A stretch of DNA of 64,000 bases from UBA2779 sp965232165 (GTDB taxonomy: Bacteria; Spirochaetota; Spirochaetia; DSM-2461), in the NCBI GenBank assembly GCA_965232165.1, contig CBDDOY010000002.1, positions 744,001 to 808,000 on the forward strand, written 5' to 3'. The notes under the pieces are model-generated. The model was not told where the DNA came from, ran no database searches, and saw nothing but the letters and a program-made list of their open reading frames with translations. Shown in pieces: positions 39,301 through 47,710 of the stretch. How positions within the stretch are numbered: position 1 is the stretch's first letter; each line of letters begins with the position of its first letter. Position numbers and translations under genes: made by a program.

Positions 39301-39307
39301 ATTCCTC

Positions 39308-39365
39308 TTGACATCTTCTATGATACGAGCAATGTAATACCAGCACATTGACGATACGAGGAATG
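39308..39365 (+). promoter_or_regulatory. Promoter/operator region of the antitoxin gene
   Basis: TTGACA at 39308-39313 is a good -35. Two direct repeats, GATACGAGCAATG at 39322 and GATACGAGGAATG at 39353, are 31 bp apart (three helical turns) and end just before the ATG at 39368. AbrB-fold antitoxins normally bind such paired sites to autoregulate their operon. The -10 is not clear-cut (candidate GTAATAC at about 39334). Confidence 0.4.
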
Positions 39366-39367
39366 AT

Positions 39368-39574
39368 ATGCAAACAGTTACAGTATCACCGAAATATCAG
39401 ATAGTTATACCGAAACCGATTCGTGAAACATTGAAACTAAAACCCGGTCAAAAAATACGTGTAATTGAGTATGGCAGCCGTATCGAGTCAATACCTGATC
39501 GTGCTATTTCCGAGCTAAAGGTTTTTTTGAAAGGAATCGACACTCAATTTGTCCGTGAAAGAGATAGGATATGA
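39368..39574 (+). CDS. vapB: VapB/AbrB-type antitoxin
   Basis: A 68-residue SpoVT/AbrB-fold protein. The N-terminal swapped-hairpin sequence is VTVSPKYQIVIPKPIRETLKLKPGQKIRVIEYG. The C-terminal segment (ISELKVFLKGIDTQFVRERDR) is the usual toxin-binding tail. It would neutralise the PIN-domain toxin encoded by the overlapping next gene (ATGA overlap at 39571-39574). Because that toxin gene is truncated, this antitoxin now stands alone. The upstream repeat pair suggests autoregulation. Confidence 0.8.
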   Translation: MQTVTVSPKYQIVIPKPIRETLKLKPGQKIRVIEYGSRIESIPDRAISELKVFLKGIDTQFVRERDRI

Positions 39575-39675
39575 ATGTCATTGATTCATTCGCATGGCTT
39601 GAATATTTCTCCGGAGATCCAAATGCCGAAATTTTTTCAAGTCCTATTGAGAATGAATCTTCAGGGCGCCTCTAA
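39571..39675 (+). pseudogene. VapC-type PIN toxin, cut off by a MITE after about 31 codons
   Basis: It starts in the ATGA overlap with the antitoxin and reads MNVIDSFAWLEYFSGDPNAE, the beginning of PIN-domain ribonucleases with the first metal-binding Asp (VIDS). At 39664 the miniature element begins and supplies a stop after three codons. No continuation of the PIN domain is found beyond the element, so the remainder was deleted, or has diverged beyond what I can recognise. It cannot encode an active nuclease. Confidence 0.75.
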
Positions 39676-39854
39676 AAAACCGCTTCTGAATTTGACGCAG
39701 CTATTTTTCTTCGGTACAAGGCGCCAAGAATTCAAGCGTAACTGGGTTACGTGAGCATTTTGGCAACGCAATAGCGGCCTGTCTGCGTGCGGAACACGCA
39801 CAGGCAGGCGGAAAAGAGCAAGCCAAAAACGGAATGGGTTTTCTTGAGATGCCC
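39664..39854. mobile_element. MITE copy interrupting vapC, with an extra 30-bp hairpin
   Basis: 191 bp with ends GGGCGCCTCTAA and CTTGAGATGCCC. The internal text matches the type-B copy at 51425-51585 but contains about 30 additional bases at 39777-39809. These form a strong hairpin (GCCTGTCTGCGTG and CACGCACAGGCAGGC arms). The flanking TTCA and TTAA do not form a clean duplication. Confidence 0.75.
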
Positions 39855-40104
39855 TTAATACGATTCATCATCTCCCCTCTGGCCAAAGCAGCACTTTTCA
39901 TACAGTCCTCGGAAATGAATCCGGCTGCCGGGCATGATGGTCTCCACAAAATGGGGGGTGCCGGCTTGGCCGCTGCATGGCGGGATGCGCTGATTTCTTG
40001 GAGAATGATTCCCGCATCAGGCCGACACCGACGAATGCTGATCACCGGAAACTTAAAGCCCTTCCATCGACCATTAAGGCCGCATCAGTTTTTGATCTTC
40101 TTAA
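39855..40104. other. Stretch between two MITEs, unassigned
   Basis: About 250 bp between two miniature elements. The minus strand has an open frame (RCRPDAGIILQEISASRHAAA...) that merges into MITE sequence, with no recognisable domain. Nothing else visible. Confidence 0.3.
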
Positions 40105-40267
40105 GGGCACCTCTAAAAAACAGCTTTAGGAAATTGACGAAGAAATTTTTTGTCGATACAAGGCGGCAAAAGCTAAGGGCGCAGCTTAAGCTGCGTGAGT
40201 ATTTTGACAACGCAGTAGCGGCGGAAAAGATCGAGTCAAGAACTAAACGGGTTTTTTAGAGGTGCCC
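40105..40267. mobile_element. MITE copy, well preserved
   Basis: A 163-bp type-A copy with near-perfect ends GGGCACCTCTAAAAAAC and TTTTTTAGAGGTGCCC, flanked by TTAA duplications at 40101-40104 and 40268-40271. It lies in intergenic DNA. It is opposite in orientation to the copies at 16620, 22777 and 52248, judging by the internal GACGAAG...TTTTTTGTCGATACAAGGCGG text. Confidence 0.9.
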
Positions 40268-40471
40268 TTAAGTCTGGAGACCGAGACCTCCATCGGAACT
40301 GATATAACCATCGTCAAATCCGCCCACAACTTTTCTTCGTCCTAATCCTTGAAATTTCAATATATCTGATTTGCAATTGAGTCTTCATAATACCTTTCCG
40401 TAAGTCATACCGGAAACAGATTTCTTCGTCATTATATCCGTGAAATTTCCGGGCTCACAGTATGATCTCAT
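40268..40471. other. Intergenic with an imperfect direct repeat
   Basis: It contains two similar segments (TTCTTCGTCCTAATCCTTGAAATTTC at about 40333 and TTCTTCGTCATTATATCCGTGAAATTTC at about 40420) about 90 bp apart, downstream of the LRR-GTPase gene. Purpose unknown. Confidence 0.3.
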
Positions 40472-43400
40472 TTAGCGGGATGCCGCCTGCTTCAGTTGGT
40501 CGATGCACGACTGGACATATTCTTTTATGATTCTGTCCCGGTGTTGTTGTCCTTCGGTATACAACAGCGGGGTTTCAACCTTGCCGGGACTTGCCATAAA
40601 ATCGCCGAAATGTTCCTTCCAGAAGCATCTATCATCCAACACCAAGGGGTGTATGCCGTAATACTCGCCGGACTTCTTCTTCTCTTCCCTAGTTTCCTTG
40701 GCGACTTGTATTTCCTTCACGCAATAGTCATTGCCCAGAAAGAGTCCGCTTACAAGAAACAATACGGCATCGGCGGATCGGATTTCCCGCTCCAGTTTCG
40801 GATCCCATTCAACCCCATTATTGAGTTTCTCATCCGTGAAGTATTCAAACAGCAGCGCATTCGGCACTCGCTGCAACTGCTTCAGGCATTCGACAACGGT
40901 GTCAAGGATTTCCTTTTCTTCTTCCTTGTAGGCCACAAAAACCTTCTTCTTTCGGTTCTCTGCCGGTATGGTGGGAATGTCCCGCTTATCCGGCGACCGC
41001 TCCGTTTTCCCGGTTTGCTTATAGTCTTTGATTCCGGCCTCTTCCAGAGTTTTTTTGATGCTTTGCAGAACCGGAGCAAGGAAATCCTGTACGGCTTGAC
41101 CGCTGAGGCCCTTTGTCCGAACGGCTATGGTTCCCTTCTGCCTGAATTCTCCCTGTCCCAGGAGAAAGTCAACCTGAATGAGATTGCTCTTTATCGCCAG
41201 GCCCGCTCCGCAGCGATAGTAGAATACCTCATCCCTCCAGATGGATCCGACGCAGGCCAGCCAGTTGTTCACCACTCCCCAATGCAGAAATGAGCAATGG
41301 AACTCAACCGTGTCGGCATCACCGGAGTGATTGTCGAATATATTGCGCCATTGGGGATGCTTTTTACGGCCCATTTCGGGCATGTAATACACTTTTTCAT
41401 AGAATTGGACGCTATCGGGCGTTAATTCGAATGCGGCGGCGCAGGATGTTATCATGGACAGGAAGAGTTTATGCTCGTCCTCCGTATTGTTGGGCCAGAC
41501 TTCTTTGGCCATAAAGGCATGGAATTTCCCATCGGATTCCTGTATCAGCTTGATCCATTGTTTCTTCCTGTCAAACAGAGCGTAGACGGCGTTGAGCATC
41601 CACTGCTGATCGAGGACGATCTGCCCCTTGAACAGATGCGAGTGATGAAACAGTTCCCCGGTGCCGTGCAGGTATTGCAGCAGCGTTTCGGGGGCCAGAC
41701 ACTGAGCCTCCGCGTCGAATTGCTCCCGTTCCAGCAGCTTCTGGTGTTTTCGGCGTTCATCGAGTTTGTTGACGACGCTTAGCCATGCCGCGGGCAGGGG
41801 GAATTTGCTCTTCCGCAAAGTTTTTCGCAACTTGAGGCGAACTTCCTCTACCGCTATTTCCGGCATTGCCTCGTCATTGAAGATATCGGGCACACTCACC
41901 TTATCCAGGGCGGCGCTATTATCGAGCATCCGCTTGGTAACATCCCAGGGATCGGGCTGTCTGGACGGCGAAGGGGCAATCTCGACGGGCAGAATCCATG
42001 CGTTAGGGGAACCGGTTCTCACCATATCCACCCAGTAGGCCAGGGATTTGTTTTCCCATTCCCAGCCCAGCCCGTCTTTTTGCCGCCGAGGCTCGTCCCG
42101 CCGGTAGCAGAGAAGAATGCCGTCAACGGATTTCATGAACAGGTGATGGGTGGCGAGGTAAAGATCCTGCCCGCCGAAGTCCCAGAATCTCATGTCAATG
42201 CCGTCAACTTCGATGCGGCGGATGACGATGCCATGGGTGGAATCCTCATTCTTTCGCGGCGTTTCGCCATTCAATGCCTTCAGCAGGGTGGTTTTCCCCG
42301 TTCTCCCGTTTCCCAGCACCAGCCATTTTCTGATTGTGTTCTCCGCCTCCCCCCTTTCCAGTTCATCGAAGTAGTCATTGGCGGCGGGGTTGCAGTTGTG
42401 ATAAACGGAACCTCCGAGCAGCTCTAACGGGAAATCACCTAAGGGATTGCCATATAAGCATAGCGTAGGGACTCTCAAAAGGAAGCGAGGAAAGGCTTGT
42501 ATGCCGCAATTGTTGCAATACACTCTAGCCAGTGAATCCAGCCCCTCCAGGGCACTCAGGCCGGAAAGGTTTTCACAGCCTGAAACATCAAGCTCCTCCA
42601 GGGCATGCAGATTCTGAAGAGCGTCCAGATTCTTCAGGCGGGGATTGCCGCCAAACATATTTCCGGATTTTCCTGATGCCGGACAGCCCCTCCAGGGCAC
42701 TCAGGCCGGAAAGGTTTTCACAGCGTGCAACATGCTCCTCCAGGGCCTGCAGGTTCTGAAGAGCGTCAAGATTCTTCAGGCAGGGATTGCCTCCGAAACT
42801 GATTTTCCTGATGCCGACCAGCCCCTCCAGGGCACTCAGGCCGGAAAGGTTTTGCACAGTGTGCAACATCAAGCTCCTCCAGGGCCTGCAGGTTCTGAAG
42901 AGCGTCCAGATTCTTCAGGCGGGGATTGTTACTTAAATCGATTTTCCTGATGCCGACCAGCCCCTCCAGGGCACTCAGGCCGGAAAGGTTGCACAGCCTG
43001 AAACATCAAGCTCCTCCAGGGCATGCAGGTTCTGAAGAGCGTCAAGATTCTTCAGGCGGGGATTGTTACTTAAATCGATTTTCCTGATGCCGACCAGCCC
43101 CTCCAGGGCACTCAGGCCGGAAAGGTTTTTACAGTATAAAACATCAAGCTCCTCCAGGGCCGGAAGGTGCTGAAGAGCATCCAGGTTCTTCAGGCGGGGA
43201 TTGCCTCTTAAACTGATTTTCCTGATGCCGGACAGCCCCTCCAGGGCACTCAGGCCGGAAAGGTTTTCACAGCCTGAAACATCAAGCTCCTCCAGGGCCT
43301 GCAGGTTCTGAAGTCCGTCCAGGTTCTTCAGGCGGGGATTGCCGCTTAAATCGATTTTCCTGATGCCGACCAGCCCCTCCAGGGCACTCAGGCCGGTAAG

Positions 43401-44890
43401 GTTTTCACAGCGTGCAACATCAAGCTCCTCCAGGGCCTGCAGGTTCTGAAGAGCGTCCAGGTTCTTCAGGCGGGGATTGTTACTTAAATAGATCTTCCTG
43501 ATGCCGACCAGCCCCTCCAGGGCACTCAGGCCGGAAAGGTTTTCACAGTCTGAAACATCAAGCTCCTCCAGGGCATGCAGGTTCTGAAGAGCGTCAAGAT
43601 TCTTCAGGCAGGGATTGTTACTTAAATCGATTTTCCTGATGCCGACCAGCCCCTCCAGGGCACTCAGGCCGGAAAGGTTTTTACAGTATGAAACATCAAG
43701 CTCCTCCAGGGCCGGAAGGTGCTGAAGAGCGTCCAGATTCTTCAGGCGGGGATTGTTACTTAAATAGATCTTCCTGATGCCGACCAGCCCCTCCAGGGCA
43801 CTCAGGCCGGTAAGGTTGTAACAGCCTGAAACATCAAGCTCCTCCAGGGCCTGCAGGTTCTGAAGAGCGTCAAGATTCTTCAGGCGGGGATTGTTCCTTA
43901 AATCGATTTTCCTGATGCCGACCAGCCCCTCCAGGGCACTCAGGCCGGAAAGGTTTTTACAGTATGAAACATCAAGCTCCTCCAGGGCCGGAAGGTGCTG
44001 AAGAGCGTCCAGATTCTTCAGGCGGGGATTGTTCCTTAAATAGATCTTCCTGATGCCGACCAGCCCCTCCAGGGCACTCAGGCCGGAAAGGTTTTCACAG
44101 TCTGAAACATCAAGCTCCTCCAGGGCATGCAGGTTCTGAAGAGCGTCAAGATTCTTCAGGCAGGGATTGTTACTTAAATCGATTTTCCTGATGCCGACCA
44201 GCCCCTCCAGGGCACTCAGGCCGGAAAGGTTTTCACAGTCTGAAGCATCAAGCTCCTCCAGGGCATGCAGGTTCTGAAGAGCGTCAAGATTCTTCAGGCA
44301 GGGATTGTTACTTAAATCGATTTTCCTGATGCCGACCAGCCCCTCCAGGGCACTCAGGCCGGAAAGGTTTTCACAGTATGAAACATCAAGCTCCTCCAGG
44401 GCCGGAAGGTGCTGAAGAGCGTCCAGATTCTTCAGGCGGGGATTGTTACTTAAATAGATCTTCCTGATGCCGACCAGCCCCTCCAGGGCACTCAGGCCTC
44501 ACAGCGTGCAACATCAAGCTCCTCCAGGGCCTCAGGTTCTGAAGAGCGTCAAGATTCTTCAGGCAATTGTTACTTAAATCGATTTTCCTGATGCCCCTCC
44601 AGGGCACTCAGGCCGGAAAGGTTTTTACAGTATGAAACATCAAGCTCCTCCAATGCCAGCAGACTTCCCAGTTCCCCGATAGAGGATAGTCGGCGATTGA
44701 ATTTGATGGATAGCCGTTTAAGATGTATTAGTCCGGTGATTTCGTCTGGGAGACGCTCGAATTGTAAATTATCCAGATCCAGTGACTCGTGCTGCGCATC
44801 GCGGCAGTGGGCTATCTTTTTGCGGGCCTGCTCAAAGTGAGGGCTGCTTTTGCCAGTCATATCGTCAGGAAAACCGTTCATGCTAAACAT
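40472..44890 (-). pseudogene. LRR-Roc-COR-TIR protein (ROCO GTPase with TIR effector), frame broken in the LRR array
   Basis: The start at 44890 gives MFSMNGFPDDMTGKSSPHFEQ and two degenerate LRRs, then about 16 repeats of 46 residues, then the 40472-42700 part. That part has a Roc GTPase (P-loop GNGRTGKTTLLKALNG, G3 WDFGGQDLYLATHHLF), a COR domain (LLQYLHGTGELFHHSHLFKG, IVLDQQWMLNAVYALF), and a C-terminal TIR domain of about 150 residues (KKVFVAYKEEEKEILDTVVE, ADAVLFLVSGLFLGNDYCVKEIQVAKE, whose Glu is the candidate NADase residue). Full length would be about 1470 residues. Five indels that are not multiples of three (near 42660, 42855, 42985, 44490 and 44590), plus a 1-bp deletion near 44530, break the frame. 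Their net sum is a multiple of three, so both ends share one frame. Role inferred: LRR-sensing, GTPase-gated TIR immune protein. Assembly error in the repeats is possible. Confidence 0.75.
42520..44663 (-). repeat. About 16 tandem 138-bp repeats encoding pairs of leucine-rich repeats
   Basis: The period is exactly 138 bp from about 43011 to 44388 (46 residues, two 23-residue LRRs). The encoded consensus is LEELDVSGCENLSGLSALEG plus LVGIRKIDLSNNPRLKNLDALQNLHA. Variation is concentrated at DV-S/A-G/D/Y/R-C-E/K/Y, KI-D/Y/S-L-S/R-N/G-N, NP-R/C-LK, and LQ-N/H-L-H/Q/P; the framework bases are almost invariant. Units at 42590-42990 and 44490-44600 carry indels. No in-frame ATG occurs in the central part, although one frame stays open for about 500 codons. 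Confidence 0.92.
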
Positions 44891-45235
44891 CGTCTCTTCT
44901 TATCGATGGTACTATTTTACAGACAAAGTTTACAGATGAAGCGGGCGGTTTTCAATGAGATGTCTGCCTCCAGTCTGCGCGGGTGATATTGGAGATAGGG
45001 GAAGGCGGGGATAGGCCAAGTCCTTCCTCCCCTCCCTCCCCTCGCGGCCTCATCGGAATGGATATTTGAGACTTATCCCCGCAACAGACCGCCTCTCGGA
45101 TTATTCCCGTTTTGCGCTGCTCCGCCTGCTTTGTGGTCCGTTCGTCTTCCATGCGACACAGACCATGGCCTGTTTCACCGTATAAGCAATCCTGCAAAGG
45201 CATTAAGAACTGCAAAATCTATAGGAGGTTAATCC
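44891..45235. other. Divergent intergenic region between the ROCO-TIR and membrane protein genes
   Basis: 345 bp between divergent starts, presumably holding both promoters. A pyrimidine-rich tract (TCCTCCCCTCCCTCCCCTC, about 45024-45046) is conspicuous. There is no good sigma-70 pair or coding frame. Confidence 0.4.
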
Positions 45236-46891
45236 ATGATAAAATCCATTTTTAGTGATTATTCCGCTGTCGGCACAATAGGAGGACTCCTTGCTGTAGC
45301 GGGAATTATTGGCCGATTTATAGTCAAACCCGCCGTGCGGGAGTTCGTATGCCGGGAAAAAGACAGCATCGGCAGAATAACATCAGAGCGGGACTCACCG
45401 CCATTAAATACAATTGACACATTCAAGAATGTGATACGCAGACAACTGGAACGCATTGATTCCCTGCTGGGCAAGCCGTTTTCATTCAATACCTTCTTGT
45501 TTTCGACTCTGCTGTCCATCGCATACCCCATAGTCATTCCATTCATCTTCTGGATTTTTACCGGGGAGAACTGGAGCCGGGTTGACGGATTTGCCGGATA
45601 TGGTTTCTGGAATGATAACTTCCTTTTTAGGCTGCTCATATTCTGTTTTGTCATAGGATTGTTTGCCGTATTGACGGGATCAGCCTATAATCAAGTCAAA
45701 AACAAGGAAGAAAGAAAAGCCCCTCTTCCCTTCCATTATATCCCACTTGACATAATCATTACGTTTGGCCTTTTGACGGGGATATTGTTTCTGGATATCC
45801 CCCTGTTATACCTTGTTCTCGCGTATGTTCTGATCACAGCTTCAACAGGCCTAATGAGGCGGTCTGAAATGATCGGCGGCCTTGTGATAGTTTCCAATGT
45901 GCTCAGATGCTCTATCATATTGATCGCATATCTTATTCTGGCGGATATGCTGAATTGGAGCCATGGAGGCTGGAAATCGATTTCTCTTATATTCGTCCTC
46001 AGTGCTGTTGCCCGCTTGCTTCAACACTTCCTTGCACTGTCATTGGAAAAACTGCTGGGAGTAACGCTGGACACAACAGGGATCGCAGGAGAGGGCGAAC
46101 ACTTGCGCCAGTTTATCAGGATTGGAATAGAAGCCGTCCTATTGATCGGTTTGAACTTTGTCCTGCTGGGTTTTGGGAATTTTGATGCCGGCAGGCAAAT
46201 ACTCCGTCCGCTTTCTTCCCTAATTGTGTTTATGCTGTTTTTCCCGACGGTGAATGCCGTCTTCGACTATCTTTCCTTCAGCTTCACACGCAAATTCCTG
46301 AAAAAGTATACCTCCCCCGATAGCGATGAATCATGGATATTCATGGCAAAATACTTTCTTCTGGATTTGGGGGTCGCGTTTCTTTGTTTGGTTTTTCTAA
46401 CGGTGTGCACGGCAATTGGCTTGAGCGGGTTCAACCATCTGTTTGCGCGATTTTCCGCAGATTATCAAGCCGTGGATATCGGAGGAATACTCTCCGCTCT
46501 GGAATCCAATCCCAAGGACAGCAGCTTATTGTGGCTGTACATTATGATCTTCTCCACTTTCGTGCCCACTCTTCTGCATATTATTGTGTTTCTCTCATTG
46601 CTAGTCAGAAAAGCGCACTTGAGCATAAATCGATTCTTTTCTCGTAACGACAATGCGGCTTTCAATAGATACATTTCAGCACTAGAAAAATATGACCCGA
46701 CCGGTCCGGACAGCAAAAAACCACTTCCTCACGCAATAAGCTGGTATCTCATGAGGCGTTTTGCTGCCGTTCTTTTTCCCGTGCTCGTGTCTCTTGCCCT
46801 GATTGCGCCTGTTGTCTTGACGGGAGTGTATGCGTATGCAGGAGTGTTGCTGCTGATTCTGGAAGAGGCGGTACAGTTTTTTGCCGGTTAG
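45236..46891 (+). CDS. Multi-pass membrane protein of unknown function
   Basis: A 551-residue protein with AGGAGG 8 nt upstream of the ATG. About 11-12 hydrophobic segments can be seen, among them GTIGGLLAVAGIIGRFIV (N-terminal), FLFSTLLSIAYPIVIPFIFW, LLIFCFVIGLFAVLTG, IIITFGLLTGILFL, GIEAVLLIGLNFVLLG, YFLLDLGVAFLCLVFLTV, FSTFVPTLLHIIVFLSLLV, and a C-terminal pair. Soluble loops include RITSERDSPPLNTIDTFK and RKFLKKYTSPDSDESW. No family is recognised. It is divergent from, and adjacent to, the LRR-Roc-COR-TIR gene. It could be an unrelated neighbour or a membrane partner; the sequence does not decide. Confidence 0.6.
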   Translation: MIKSIFSDYSAVGTIGGLLAVAGIIGRFIVKPAVREFVCREKDSIGRITSERDSPPLNTIDTFKNVIRRQLERIDSLLGKPFSFNTFLFSTLLSIAYPIVIPFIFWIFTGENWSRVDGFAGYGFWNDNFLFRLLIFCFVIGLFAVLTGSAYNQVKNKEERKAPLPFHYIPLDIIITFGLLTGILFLDIPLLYLVLAYVLITASTGLMRRSEMIGGLVIVSNVLRCSIILIAYLILADMLNWSHGGWKSISLIFVLSAVARLLQHFLALSLEKLLGVTLDTTGIAGEGEHLRQFIRIGIEAVLLIGLNFVLLGFGNFDAGRQILRPLSSLIVFMLFFPTVNAVFDYLSFSFTRKFLKKYTSPDSDESWIFMAKYFLLDLGVAFLCLVFLTVCTAIGLSGFNHLFARFSADYQAVDIGGILSALESNPKDSSLLWLYIMIFSTFVPTLLHIIVFLSLLVRKAHLSINRFFSRNDNAAFNRYISALEKYDPTGPDSKKPLPHAISWYLMRRFAAVLFPVLVSLALIAPVVLTGVYAYAGVLLLILEEAVQFFAG

Positions 46892-47046
46892 CTGCCCGGC
46901 CTTAAGTCGCACCTGCTTTCACGGGTCTTTGGTGATGGCGAAGGGTTGGCCAGCGGCGGCATCAATGCGGGCACCCCATTCGTTCATAACATGGGTGCGG
47001 CCTGTTGGGATTTAACACGATAACCTAATTGGGGTTCCGGGGTTAA
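46892..47046. other. Intergenic, no feature seen
   Basis: Short non-coding stretch between the membrane protein gene and a degenerate MITE. No stem-loop with a T-run and no coding frame could be supported. Confidence 0.4.
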
Positions 47047-47174
47047 GGGCACCTCTAAGAAACAGCTTCAGGAGATTGACGAAGAAATTTTCTGTCGATA
47101 CAAGGCGGCCTGTCTGCATACGGCGTTGGAGAAGCCGCTTAAAATACTCATATATACGCATACGACTAGCACCC
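47047..47174. mobile_element. Degenerate, rearranged MITE copy
   Basis: It begins GGGCACCTCTAAGAAACAGC and matches type A through GTCGATACAAGGCGG. It then diverges (CCTGTCTGCATACGGCG...) and ends with TAGCACCC. TTAA flanks both sides (47043-47046 and 47175-47178). The middle seems replaced by sequence related to the hairpin of the vapC copy. Confidence 0.65.
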
Positions 47175-47244
47175 TTAAGCGAGTTGTCCGCCAAGGCATG
47201 ACGAACCAAATCCTTCGTCCTGATTCAAGTCTGCGGAAATGCCG

Positions 47245-47703
47245 CTAGCAGCCCGGGAAATCCTTGGACTCGATGGCCATGATTTTTTCCACACGGGCAG
47301 CATGACGTGATTCCTGCTCAAAACGGGCATCAAGGAAGGCCCCGAGTATATCCGTTATCCCGTCTGTATAATGAATGCGGGCGCCGAAGGCGATAAATTG
47401 GCAATCGTTATGCTCCTTCGCCATCCTGGCGGCATAGCAGTCCTGGGGAAGGGCGCAGCGCAAACCCTTCACCTTGTTGACGGCAATGGAAATGCCTATC
47501 CCCGTTCCGCAGCAGACTACGCCGTAGTCGAAGCCGCCTTCCAGGAAGCGAAGGGCAGCCTCCTCCCCCTTGTCGGGATAGTCCGCCTTCCCGCCCTCTT
47601 CGACTCCGAGGTCAGTCACCCTATGACCATTCTCTATAAGCCATGCCGTAATCCGTGATTTCAATTCCACGGCCGCATGATCGCTGGCTATGACAAATTT
47701 CAT
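47245..47703 (-). CDS. rpiB: Ribose-5-phosphate isomerase B (RpiB/LacAB family)
   Basis: A 152-residue enzyme interconverting ribose-5-phosphate and ribulose-5-phosphate. Signatures: IASDHAAVELKSRI (N-terminal), GKADYPDKGEEAA, the catalytic Cys in GVVCCGTGIGISIAVNKVKG, and the C-terminal H-x-R-R-like segment ESRHAARVEKI. It lies 7 bp after the ABC ATPase gene on the same strand, so it is probably the last gene of the importer operon. A Lac/Gal isomerase paralogue is less likely. Confidence 0.9.
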   Translation of the reverse strand: MKFVIASDHAAVELKSRITAWLIENGHRVTDLGVEEGGKADYPDKGEEAALRFLEGGFDYGVVCCGTGIGISIAVNKVKGLRCALPQDCYAARMAKEHNDCQFIAFGARIHYTDGITDILGAFLDARFEQESRHAARVEKIMAIESKDFPGC

Positions 47704-47710
47704 TCAGCCC

